Assembly (NCBI GenBank): GCA_002786915.1 | Contig: PCUV01000106.1 | Span: forward strand, 1-57,731 | Reading direction: 5' to 3' | DNA from: Comamonadaceae bacterium CG12_big_fil_rev_8_21_14_0_65_59_15 | GTDB lineage: Bacteria > Pseudomonadota > Gammaproteobacteria > Burkholderiales > Burkholderiaceae_C | DNA: 57,731 nt | In this document: positions 8,051-16,700 of the stretch, in pieces | Numbering within the stretch: position 1 is the first letter of the stretch | How the letters are laid out: each line of letters begins with the position of its first letter | The notes under the pieces: generated by a model | Databases searched by the model: none | What the model was told of the DNA's origin: nothing | The model's input: only the letters and a program-made list of their open reading frames with translations | Position numbers and translations under genes: made by a program

Positions 8051-9949
8051 TCAAACGCCGCCCGTTGCCTGGGGAACAGGGCCGGTCGCTTCAAGTGCCA
8101 TGCGTCTGGTTTGAAATTCCCGATAGCGGAGCAGCGCGCAAGGGTCTGTTTTGGCGGCCTGGATGGCTGCCGTTTCATTGATCTTAAGTTGCTCAACGAG
8201 CATGCGGTTGAGCAGTTGCCGCAATTCGTCTTTGGCCTCAGCACTTTGCTCGCCGGGAATGTCTGTGTTGTTGTCCAGCATTTCCAGACCAGACATGAGC
8301 TGCAACGCGTAGGTCTGCGATGCGAGCTCTGCAAGGCCAGCACGCAACGCACCCCAAGGTTGAACGCCGTGCTCGTGGTACTGCGCCTGCAACCAGACAA
8401 AAAGTGGCCCATGAGGCGCTTCCAATCCGCACAGCAGAGCCAGATCTTCATTGGTCAGGGTGTCAAAGGCTGCCATGTTGCCGAGCAGTATGCGCGCCGC
8501 GTGATCGGCGCGCGCAGCGGGCAGGCGACTGTTCGGCCGGTTGCTTTGTTTGGCTTTGCGGGGTCGAGGGCCTTCATTCCAGACCGGGGGTTCGGCATCT
8601 TTGGTGACAGGTTTGGCAGCGCTATTTCGACTGCCGCGCGCAGGAGCGTGTTGCCAAACCTCCAGCAACTCCCGATTGGACAACTGCACCAGGTCAGCGA
8701 TCTCGCTCAGCAACTGTTGCTTGAGTGCGCCCGCTGGCATCACCTCCCACAGGGGCTTGGCGTTGCTGGCGAAGCGGGCGCGGCCCTCTGCTGTTTGCAG
8801 GTCGCAGCCGTCCCGCGCTGCATCGATCAAAAACTGGCTCAGCGGCACCGACTCCGACACAAAGCGGGCAAACGCTTCCTTGCCGTGCTCACGGATGAAG
8901 CTGTCGGGGTCGTGTTCCGGTGGCAAGAACAAAAATTTGACGCTGCGCACGTCGGTGGCCAGCGGCAGGGCAGCGTCCAGCGCCTTGCGCGCGGCACGCC
9001 GACCGGCACTGTCGCCGTCAAAGCTGAAGATGACGGCATCGGTAAAACGAAATAATTTGTGCACGTGGTCTGGCGTGCAGGCCGTGCCCAACGTGGCCAC
9101 CGCGTTGGGAAAACCTAATTGCGCCAGTGCCACCACGTCCATGTAACCTTCGGTGACCAGCGCAAAGCCTTCGTCCCGAATGGCGTTGCGCGCTTCAAAC
9201 AGGCCATACAGCTCGCGCCCTTTGCTAAACACCGGCGTCTCGGGTGAGTTCAGATACTTGGGCTTGTCGTCGCCCAGCACGCGTCCGCCAAAACCGATGC
9301 ATTCGCCCTTGACGTTGCGAATCGGGAACATGACCCGGTCGCGGAAGCGATCGTAGCGGTGGGATTGGCCGTCCTTTTCTTCGCCCAAAATAACCAGGCC
9401 CGATTCTTCCAGCAATGGGTCGTCGTAGTCGGCGAAGGCACCGGCCAAGGCGTGCCACCCCTCTGGCGCGTAGCCCAGGCCAAACTGTTTGGCTACTTGC
9501 CCGGTGACGCCACGCCCCTTGAAGTAGCTGGCGGCGCGGGGCGAATTCTTTAGATGCTTTTGATACGCCAGCGCCGCTTTTTCAAGAACTTCGGTCAGTG
9601 TGGTTTGCTTTTTGCGTTGTTCTGCTGCACGGGCACGGTCTTGTGGGCTGGCGTCGTCTTCAGGCACCCGCATGCCGAATTGCTGGGCCAGGTCCTGCAC
9701 TGCCTCAACAAAGCTCGCGCCGGTGTGTTCCATTAAAAAATTGAGTGCGTCGCCGCTTTTGCCACAGCCAAAGCAATGGTAAAACTGCTTGCTGGGGCTG
9801 ACCGAAAACGACGGCGACTTTTCGCTATGAAACGGGCACAGACCCATGAAGTTGGCACCGCTCTTTTTGAGCTGCACGTGCCGACCGACGATGTCAACGA
9901 CGTCAGCTCGCGCCAGCAGTTCCTGGACAAAGGTGTGCGGAATGGACAT
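8051..9949 (-). CDS. dnaG: DNA primase
   Basis: This 632-residue primase lays RNA primers at the replication fork. The CHC2 zinc finger is complete (C38, H41, C59, C62 in CPFH...CFGC), followed by the catalytic core with a Toprim fold (EGYMDVVAL; SFDGDSAGRRA) and a DnaB-binding C-terminal region. The start ATG at 9949 gives MSIPHTFVQELL, the usual N-terminus; ten further codons upstream look non-homologous. The usual neighbours of the macromolecular-synthesis operon (rpsU and yqeY before it, rpoD after it) are absent here: efp follows and an SDR gene precedes. Confidence 0.95.
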   Translation of the reverse strand: MSIPHTFVQELLARADVVDIVGRHVQLKKSGANFMGLCPFHSEKSPSFSVSPSKQFYHCFGCGKSGDALNFLMEHTGASFVEAVQDLAQQFGMRVPEDDASPQDRARAAEQRKKQTTLTEVLEKAALAYQKHLKNSPRAASYFKGRGVTGQVAKQFGLGYAPEGWHALAGAFADYDDPLLEESGLVILGEEKDGQSHRYDRFRDRVMFPIRNVKGECIGFGGRVLGDDKPKYLNSPETPVFSKGRELYGLFEARNAIRDEGFALVTEGYMDVVALAQLGFPNAVATLGTACTPDHVHKLFRFTDAVIFSFDGDSAGRRAARKALDAALPLATDVRSVKFLFLPPEHDPDSFIREHGKEAFARFVSESVPLSQFLIDAARDGCDLQTAEGRARFASNAKPLWEVMPAGALKQQLLSEIADLVQLSNRELLEVWQHAPARGSRNSAAKPVTKDAEPPVWNEGPRPRKAKQSNRPNSRLPAARADHAARILLGNMAAFDTLTNEDLALLCGLEAPHGPLFVWLQAQYHEHGVQPWGALRAGLAELASQTYALQLMSGLEMLDNNTDIPGEQSAEAKDELRQLLNRMLVEQLKINETAAIQAAKTDPCALLRYREFQTRRMALEATGPVPQATGGV

Positions 9950-9996
9950 GCGCGGATTGTAGGAAGCACCTGCCGCGCTCAATGGCCCGCGCGCAG

Positions 9997-10755
9997 TTAG
10001 CGTGGGGCCAGGCGAATGGCACCGTCAAGCCGGATCACTTCGCCGTTGAGCATATCGTTTTCAAAGATGTGCACGGCCAGCTTGGCGTAGTCTTGCGGCG
10101 TACCCAGGCGCGACGGAAAGGGCACGCCAGCGGCCAGCGAGTCCTGCACTTCCTGCGGAAAACTGAACAACATGGGGGTGCCAAAAATGCCCGGGGCGAT
10201 GGTCATGTTGCGGATGCCATTGCGCGCCAGATCGCGTGCAATGGGTAGCGTCATGCCCACAATGCCGCCTTTGGACGCGCTGTACGCCGCCTGTCCGATT
10301 TGTCCGTCGTAAGCCGCAACCGATGCGGTGGAAATCAATATACCGCGCTCACCCGTGGCTTCGGGCGCGTTCTGACTCATGGCCTGCGCGCACAGGCGGA
10401 TCATGTTGAAGCTGCCCACCAGATTGACCGTGATGCACTTGGTAAAAACGCCTAACGCGTGCGGGCCATTTTTGCCTACCGTTTTTTCGGCTGGTGCGAT
10501 ACCTGCGCAGTTGACCAGGCCCATCAACTTGCCCATGGATGTAGCCTTGGCAACCACCGCCTGGCCATCGGCTTCGGAGCTGACATCGCACTTGACAAAG
10601 GCGCCTCCAATATCTTCGGCAACGGCCTGGCCTTTTTCTGCCTGCATGTCGGCAATGACCACGCGAGCGCCTTTGGCGGCCAGCATGCGCGCCGTGCCCT
10701 CGCCCAGCCCAGAGGCACCGCCGGTGACGATAAAAACCTTGCCTGCAATGTCCAT
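9997..10755 (-). CDS. Short-chain 3-hydroxyacyl-CoA dehydrogenase (HSD10-like SDR)
   Basis: This 252-residue classical SDR has the cofactor motif TGGASGLG near residue 12, NCAG near 84 and the catalytic Ser with YSASK. The whole length resembles type II 3-hydroxyacyl-CoA dehydrogenases (HSD17B10 / 2-methyl-3-hydroxybutyryl-CoA dehydrogenase), which oxidise 3-hydroxyacyl-CoA in fatty acid or isoleucine breakdown. The ATG at 10755 follows GGAG at 7 bases; a TTG at 10767 would place the ribosome site inside the gene. A perfect TTGACG/CGTCAA palindrome 25 bases upstream suggests control by a catabolic regulator. Confidence 0.85.
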   Translation of the reverse strand: MDIAGKVFIVTGGASGLGEGTARMLAAKGARVVIADMQAEKGQAVAEDIGGAFVKCDVSSEADGQAVVAKATSMGKLMGLVNCAGIAPAEKTVGKNGPHALGVFTKCITVNLVGSFNMIRLCAQAMSQNAPEATGERGILISTASVAAYDGQIGQAAYSASKGGIVGMTLPIARDLARNGIRNMTIAPGIFGTPMLFSFPQEVQDSLAAGVPFPSRLGTPQDYAKLAVHIFENDMLNGEVIRLDGAIRLAPR

Positions 10756-10780
10756 GAAGTTCTCCAAAGAAAGATTGACG

Positions 10781-10796
10781 TTGACGTAAACGTCAA
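10781..10796. promoter_or_regulatory. TTGACG-N4-CGTCAA operator-like palindrome
   Basis: TTGACG (10781-10786) and CGTCAA (10791-10796) are perfect inverted arms around TAAA, and another TTGACG copy abuts on the left (10775-10780). The site lies 25 bases upstream of the hydroxyacyl-CoA dehydrogenase start. From memory, similar ACGT-containing palindromes are reported for regulators of fatty acid and branched-chain amino acid breakdown such as the MerR-type LiuR; this link is unverified. Confidence 0.6.
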
Positions 10797-10888
10797 TTAT
10801 GGATGAAGACGAAACGCAAAATTTGTCGTCGCCCTTGAAAGGTAGCCAGAAGTTTTGCCGCTATACTGCGCGCTTTCCTGAAAACCTC

Positions 10889-10965
10889 AGGCGCGTAGCT
10901 CAGCTGGTTAGAGCACCACCTTGACATGGTGGGGGTCGATGGTTCGAGTCCATTCGCGCCTACCA
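10889..10965 (+). tRNA. tRNA-Val(GAC)
   Basis: This is a 77-base tRNA with CCA encoded. The acceptor stem is AGGCGCG (10889-10895) with CGCGCCT (10955-10961), then A-CCA. T8 and A9 precede the D-stem GCTC. The anticodon stem is CCACC/GGTGG and the loop is TTGACAT with anticodon GAC at 10923-10925. The T-loop GTTCGAGTC is standard. A TATACT box lies 22 bases upstream of the tRNA; a possible TTGAAA at 10835 is 21 bases further, longer than ideal. Confidence 0.96.
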
Positions 10966-11155
10966 GGGTCTGTCTGAAGTTAACCAGATTCAGACGTGCA
11001 GACCTTGTATTTCCCCATGACATCTGTTGCGCAAGAGCTCTGTGCGTGTTGCCAAACGTGCGCTCTTTCAGGGTTAAAACAGGTGTCGCAGTCGTGCCTA
11101 CAATGAAATCCACTCCCATCAAAACCCGGACTTTGTTTGAACCAAAGATCACGTC

Positions 11156-11692
11156 ATGACTACTGCCGCAGCCCCTGAATCCGCCTCGCAACGGGTGATC
11201 AAAAAGTACCCGAATCGGCGCTTGTACGATACCGAAACATCCAGCTACATCACCCTGTCCGAGGTGAAAGCGCTGGTGATGAAACGTGAACCGTTTGAAG
11301 TGCGTGACGTCAAGACCGGTGACGACATCACACGCAGCATTCTGTTGCAGATCATTCTGGAAGAAGAGGCCAGTGGCTCGCCGATGTTCACCGCGCCCGT
11401 GCTGGAAAGCCTGATCCGTTTTTACGGGCACGCGATGCAGAGTTTTCTGGGTGGCTACCTTGAGAAAAACATTCAGTCGTTGATGGATCTGCAAACGCGG
11501 TTTGCCGAGCAGTCCAAAGGTTTGTCGCCAGAGATGTGGACCCAATTTGCTGCACTGCAGACGCCCGCCATTCAAGCCATGATGGGCGGCAGCCTGGACC
11601 AGTCCAAGGCCTTGCTGACCCAAATGCAAGAGCAGATGCAAAAGCAGACCGATCAGATGCTGGGCGCGTTTGGTATCAAAAGCAAGCCCTGA
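11156..11692 (+). CDS. phaR: Polyhydroxyalkanoate synthesis repressor PhaR
   Basis: This 178-residue PhaR has the N-terminal PHB/PHA accumulation regulator domain (about residues 14-75, with VIKKYPNRRLYDTETSSYI and ALVMKREPFEVRD), then the acidic middle (LEEEASGSPMF) and a Gln/Met-rich amphipathic tail. In Burkholderiales it represses phasin genes and binds PHA granules, so it reports on polymer storage. No PHA synthase gene is in the window. It lies 16 bases before rimO on the same strand. Confidence 0.93.
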   Translation: MTTAAAPESASQRVIKKYPNRRLYDTETSSYITLSEVKALVMKREPFEVRDVKTGDDITRSILLQIILEEEASGSPMFTAPVLESLIRFYGHAMQSFLGGYLEKNIQSLMDLQTRFAEQSKGLSPEMWTQFAALQTPAIQAMMGGSLDQSKALLTQMQEQMQKQTDQMLGAFGIKSKP

Positions 11693-11708
11693 GCGCGGGT
11701 GACGATTC

Positions 11709-13100
11709 ATGAGCAGTCCATTACAGGTTTCCAATGCGCCAAAAATCGGTTTTGTCAGTCTGGGCTGTCCCAAGGCGCTGACCGATTCCGAGCTGATACT
11801 GACGCAGCTCAGCGCCGAGGGTTACCAGACCGTCAAGACCTTTCAGGGCGCCGATCTGGTGATCGTGAATACGTGTGGGTTTATCGACGATGCGGTCAAG
11901 GAAAGTCTGGACACCATTGGTGAAGCTCTGGCTGAAAACGGCAAGGTGATCGTGACCGGTTGTTTGGGCGCGCGCCAGGGCGACACGGGCGACAACCTGG
12001 TGCGCCAGATGCACCCCAGCGTGCTGGCCGTGACTGGCCCCCATGCCACGCAAGAAGTGATGGATGCGGTGCATGTGCACCTGCCCAAGCCGCACGACCC
12101 TTTTATTGATTTGGTGCCAGAGGCGTTTGGTGTGGCGGGCATCAAGCTTACGCCGCGTCACTATGCGTACCTGAAAATCAGCGAAGGTTGCAACCATCGT
12201 TGCACTTTCTGCATCATTCCATCGATGCGCGGAGATCTGGTTTCCAGGCCGGTAGGAGATGTTCTTTCAGAAGCACAAGCCTTGTTTGAAGGGGGCGTCA
12301 AAGAGTTGCTGGTGGTCAGCCAGGACACGTCCGCTTATGGGGTGGATGTGCAATACCGAACCGGTTTCTGGAATGGCAAACCCATCAAGACCCGACTGTT
12401 TGAGCTGGTGCAGGCGCTGGGTGAATTGGCGCAACAACACGACGCCTGGGTGCGCTTGCATTACGTGTACCCCTACCCCAGCGTGGATGACATTTTGCCG
12501 CTGATGAACGCGGGCCTGGTGCTGCCCTACCTGGATGTGCCGTTCCAGCACAGTCACCCGGATGTGCTCAAGCGCATGAAACGGCCCGCCAGTGGTGAAA
12601 AAAATCTGGAGCGCATCCAGCGCTGGCGCTCGTTGTGCCCAGACATGGTGATCCGTAGCACCTTCATTGCCGGTTTTCCGGGTGAAACTGAAGCAGAGTT
12701 TGAGCATTTGCTTGACTTCATGCGTGAGGCGCAGATTGACCGGGCCGGTTGTTTTGCCTACAGCCCGGTCAAGGGTGCTGCGGCCAACGCGCTTGCAGGA
12801 ATGCTGCCCGAGGCGGTACGTGAGCAGCGTCGGGCGTCTTTCATGGCGGTGGCAGAGGGCGTTTCGGCCGATCGCCTCAAACAGCGTGTGGGCGCTACCC
12901 TGCAAGTGCTGGTCGATCATGCGCCAAGCTTGGGCAAAAAAGGTGGGGTAGGACGTTCCTATGCTGACGCACCCGCGATTGACGGGGTGGTTGAATTGCT
13001 GCCGCCACAAAAAATCAGCAAGACCATGCGTGTGGGTGATTTCACCAAGGCACGCGTCGTTGCCACACGCGGTCACGATTTGGTGGCGCAACCGTTTTAG
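11709..13100 (+). CDS. rimO: Ribosomal protein uS12 methylthiotransferase RimO
   Basis: This 463-residue radical-SAM enzyme methylthiolates an Asp of ribosomal protein S12. The N-terminal MTTase domain has its three cluster cysteines (SLGCPKA, NTCGFID, TGCLGAR). The radical-SAM motif is CNHRCTFC near residue 165. A TRAM domain with [21 protein letters not shown] closes the protein. Length and motifs are complete. The ATG at 11709 is 16 bases after phaR. Confidence 0.95.
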   Translation: MSSPLQVSNAPKIGFVSLGCPKALTDSELILTQLSAEGYQTVKTFQGADLVIVNTCGFIDDAVKESLDTIGEALAENGKVIVTGCLGARQGDTGDNLVRQMHPSVLAVTGPHATQEVMDAVHVHLPKPHDPFIDLVPEAFGVAGIKLTPRHYAYLKISEGCNHRCTFCIIPSMRGDLVSRPVGDVLSEAQALFEGGVKELLVVSQDTSAYGVDVQYRTGFWNGKPIKTRLFELVQALGELAQQHDAWVRLHYVYPYPSVDDILPLMNAGLVLPYLDVPFQHSHPDVLKRMKRPASGEKNLERIQRWRSLCPDMVIRSTFIAGFPGETEAEFEHLLDFMREAQIDRAGCFAYSPVKGAAANALAGMLPEAVREQRRASFMAVAEGVSADRLKQRVGATLQVLVDHAPSLGKKGGVGRSYADAPAIDGVVELLPPQKISKTMRVGDFTKARVVATRGHDLVAQPF

Positions 13101-13253
13101 AGGCTCCCCGTCTGAGTCGCTGAGCCAATCAACGCTATCACCTTGCTATTGACCCGGCCGGGGTTAGGGCTTGCTCATGAATAAATTGTGCGTTTTGCCG
13201 TCAGTGTTGGGTTGAATGCTAGGCACAAAGCGCGCTGTGCAGCTCACACGTAA

Positions 13254-13554
13254 ATGTTGGTAGCGCGTGCCGTATGGGAGGCTGATCGGCGGGCACAGCG
13301 CAGTGGGGTTGAAACACCCCATGCGTTGGAGCAGAAATACCCCAAGGTGGGGCATTTGCAAACCGGTGTCAGTTCACACCTTGCGCCATTCATTTGCCAC
13401 ACACCTGCTACAAGCCGGGACCGATATTCGCACCGTGCAAGAACTGCTCGGTCACTCGGATGTTTCAACCACCATGATTTACACGCACGTGCTCAAGGGG
13501 GCCGCGGGCGGCACGGCCAGCCCGCCGGATGCGCTGAGTTGCGTCGCGTCATGA
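13254..13554 (+). pseudogene. Decayed integron integrase (intI-type tyrosine recombinase)
   Basis: Two adjacent reading frames carry pieces of one IntI-like recombinase. In the frame of 13254, [16 protein letters not shown] and [13 protein letters not shown] match the IntI region before the integron-specific insertion. In the frame of 13267, from about 13360, [36 protein letters not shown] and the tail SPPDAL match the IntI C-terminus, with the catalytic Arg, His and Tyr still present. The roughly 50-residue stretch that normally joins them is missing, the frame shifts at the junction, and the first half of the gene is gone. No attC-like cassette sites were recognised nearby. Confidence 0.85.
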
Positions 13555-13600
13555 ATGACAGCTCGCAGGGCCTAGCCAGTGTCCGTCAAATGCTATGTAT

Positions 13601-13640
13601 ATGATAGCTACTTACGCTTTACGTACAAGGGCTAGAAGCC
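13601..13640 (+). repeat. Dispersed GATAGCTGCT element copy upstream of hrpA
   Basis: ATGATAGCTACTTACGCTT followed by AAGGGCTAGAAGCC and TTTT matches both halves of the dispersed element, with several changes. It lies between the integrase remnant and hrpA. Confidence 0.7.
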
Positions 13641-13705
13641 AGTTTTACCAATCGTTCAAGCCGCCCGAGAGCCACCCCAGACACAGCCTCGATAATGGCG
13701 GCCCA

Positions 13706-16700
13706 ATGTCTGCACCTCTGAAGATCGACTTCCCAGAAGACCTGCCCGTCAGCGCCCGCCGCGCAGAGATCATGGCCGCCATGGCCGCGCACCAGGTCAT
13801 CATCGTGTGCGGAGAAACCGGCTCAGGCAAAACCACCCAGCTGCCCAAAATTGCTCTGGCGCTGGGGCGTGGGCTGTGTAACTACCCCAAGACTTTGCCA
13901 GACGGCCGACCCGCACCGCGCGGCAAGCTCATCGGCCACACTCAGCCGCGCCGCATTGCCGCCAGCAGTGTGGCCAAGCGCATTGCCCAAGAGCTGCACA
14001 CCCCGCCGGGCGAGGTGGTCGGTTTCAAGGTGCGGTTTCAGGACCGGCTGGGCAAAGACGCGTCGGTCAAGCTCATGACCGACGGCATTTTGCTGGCCGA
14101 AACACAGACCGACCCGCTGCTGAATGCTTACGATACGCTTATCATCGACGAAGCGCACGAACGCAGTCTCAATATTGACTTTTTGCTCGGTTATTTGAAG
14201 CAAATCCTGCCGCGCCGGCCCGACTTGAAAGTGGTGGTGACCAGCGCCACCATTGATGCGCAGCGCTTTTCCGAGCACTTTGCGTCGGTTCCCAGTGGCC
14301 CCGCCCCCATCATCATGGTCTCCGGTCGCATGTTTCCCGTGGAGCAGCGCTACCGACCGTTTGAAGAAGCGCGTGACTACGACCTGAACAACGCGATTGC
14401 CGATGCGGTCGATGAGCTGTGGCGCGACGTGCACAACAGCGGCGACATTCTGGTGTTTTTGCCCGGCGAGCGTGAAATCCGCGAGGCGGCCGACCACCTG
14501 CGCGGCCACCTGAGCCACAGCGCGGTGTTTCGTAACGCCGAGGTGCTGCCGTTGTTTGCCCGCCTGAGCCAGGCCGAGCAAGACCGCATTTTTGACAGCC
14601 ACGGCGGGCGGCGCATTGTGTTAGCTACCAATGTGGCTGAAACCTCGCTCACCGTGCCAGGCATCAAATACGTTGTTGATGCAGGCACAGCGCGCATGAA
14701 ACGCTACAGCTTCAGAAGCAAGGTAGAACAATTGCTGGTGGAACCCATCAGCCAAAGCTCGGCCAACCAGCGCGCCGGGCGCTGTGGCCGCGTGGCCAAC
14801 GGCATCTGCATCCGACTCTTCGATGAGGCCGATTTCAACGTCCGCCCCAAGTTCACCGACCCCGAAATTTTGCGCAGTTCCTTGGCCGGGGTGATTCTGC
14901 GCATGAAGTCGCTGCACCTGGGGCAGGTGGAAGACTTTCCGTTTCTGGAGCGCCCCTCGGGTCGCGCCGTTGCCGACGGTTACCAGTTGCTAAGTGAATT
15001 GGGTGCAGTCGATGATGCCAATGAGTTGACGGCAACAGGCCGCGAGCTGGCCAAACTGCCGCTGGACCCGCGCGTCGGCCGCATGATTCTGGAAGCGCGC
15101 AGCCGTGAGGCGTTGGCCGAAGTGCTGGTGATTGCCAGCGCCTTGAGTGTGCAAGACGTGCGTGACCGCCCAATGGACGCGCAGCAGCAAGCCGACCAAG
15201 CGCACGCCAAGTTTGATGACGAGAAGAGCGAATTCAGCGGCTACCTCAAGCTGTGGCAGTGGCTGGAAAATAATCGGGGTCAGATTCCAATTAATTCAGT
15301 GGGGGTCAGAGCCCGATCTACCGATTCATCCGCTGGCGCGGATGCCTCCGGTAATCGGGGTCTGACCCCCAAGTCTCACAAATTATCCAACCGCCAATAT
15401 GAGCAACTGCTGCGCAAAAACTTCATCAGCATGCGCCGGGTGCGCGAGTGGCGCGACATTTACAGCCAATTGCACACCGTGGTGACCGAGCACAAATGGC
15501 GGCTTAACACGCTGCCGGCCAGCTACGAGCAGTTGCACCTGTCGATGTTGGCGGGTCTGCTGGGCAACATCGGCTGCAAGCTGGAAACAGACGGCGACAA
15601 AAGCGGTGGGGGTGAGTATCTGGGCGCGCGCAGCATCAAGTTTTACCCTCATCCCGGCGCGCATCTGGTCAAAAAGCCGGGGCGCTGGATTGTGGCGGCC
15701 GAACTGGTGGAAACCACGCGCCTGTTCGGCCGCGGCATTGCCGCCATCGAGCCGCAGTGGCTGGAGCAGGTGGGCGCGCACCTGCTCAAAAAACAGCTGC
15801 TGGACCCACACTGGGAAAAAAAACAAGCCGAGGTCAACGCGCTGGAACGCGCCACGCTCTACGGCATCGTCATCTACAGCGGCCGCCGCGTCAATTACAG
15901 CCGGGTGGACTTGCACGGCGCGCGTGAAATTTTCATCCGCGAAGCCTTGGTCGGCGGCCAGTGGGACACCAAGTTACCGTTTTTGGCCGCCAACCAAAAA
16001 CTTGTCCAACAGGTGGAAGACCTGGAGCACAAGGCGCGTCGGCAAGACGTGTTGGTCGATGACGAGCTGATCTACGCCTTTTACGATCAGCAGCTGCCAG
16101 CCGACGTGTGCAGCGGTTACAGCTTTGAGCAGTGGTACCGCGAGGCGTCCCGGATCAACCCCAAGCTGCTGTGTTTGACCCGTGAAGAGCTGATGCGTCA
16201 CGAGGCCGCCGGCATCACCAGCCAGGCGTTCCCGAAAACCGTGCGTCTGGGCGGTGTGGACTGTGCGGCCACCTATTTGCACGAACCGGGCGACCCCAAA
16301 GACGGCCTGACCGTGACCGTGCCGATTTTTGTGCTGAATCAGGTCAACGAAGAACGCTGCGAATGGCTGGTGCCGGGCATGCTCAAGGACAAGATTCAGG
16401 CGTTGCTGAAAACCCTGCACCAACGCCCGCGCTCGCGCCTGGTACCGCTGCCCGAGTCGGCCAACAAGATGGCGGCGCAGTTGAACGAACCAGCGCTATT
16501 CGGCCACGGCTCGCTGGTGGATGCAGTGTTGAAGCTGGTGCGCGCCGTCACTGCGGTGGACGTGGTGCGCGCCGACATCAAAGTGGATATGCTGCCGCCG
16601 CATTTCTTCATGAACGTTCGCGTAGTGGACGAACATGGCCGCCAGTTGGGGCAGGGGCGTAACCTGGGCGCGTTGAAAGCTGAGCTGGGCGCGCAGGCGC

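Noticed and set aside
10889..13554. tRNA-Val as the attachment site of an integrated element
   Set aside because: phaR and rimO, ordinary chromosomal genes, lie between the tRNA and the integrase relic, and no duplicated tRNA 3' end was seen.
13254..13604. The 13254 frame as a separate intact gene
   Set aside because: Only its first 30 or so residues match IntI; the rest is an out-of-frame reading of the IntI C-terminus.
15276..15370. A CRISPR array at the repeated GGGGTCAGA motifs
   Set aside because: There are only a few copies in inverted orientation, without regular spacers, and no cas genes are in the window.
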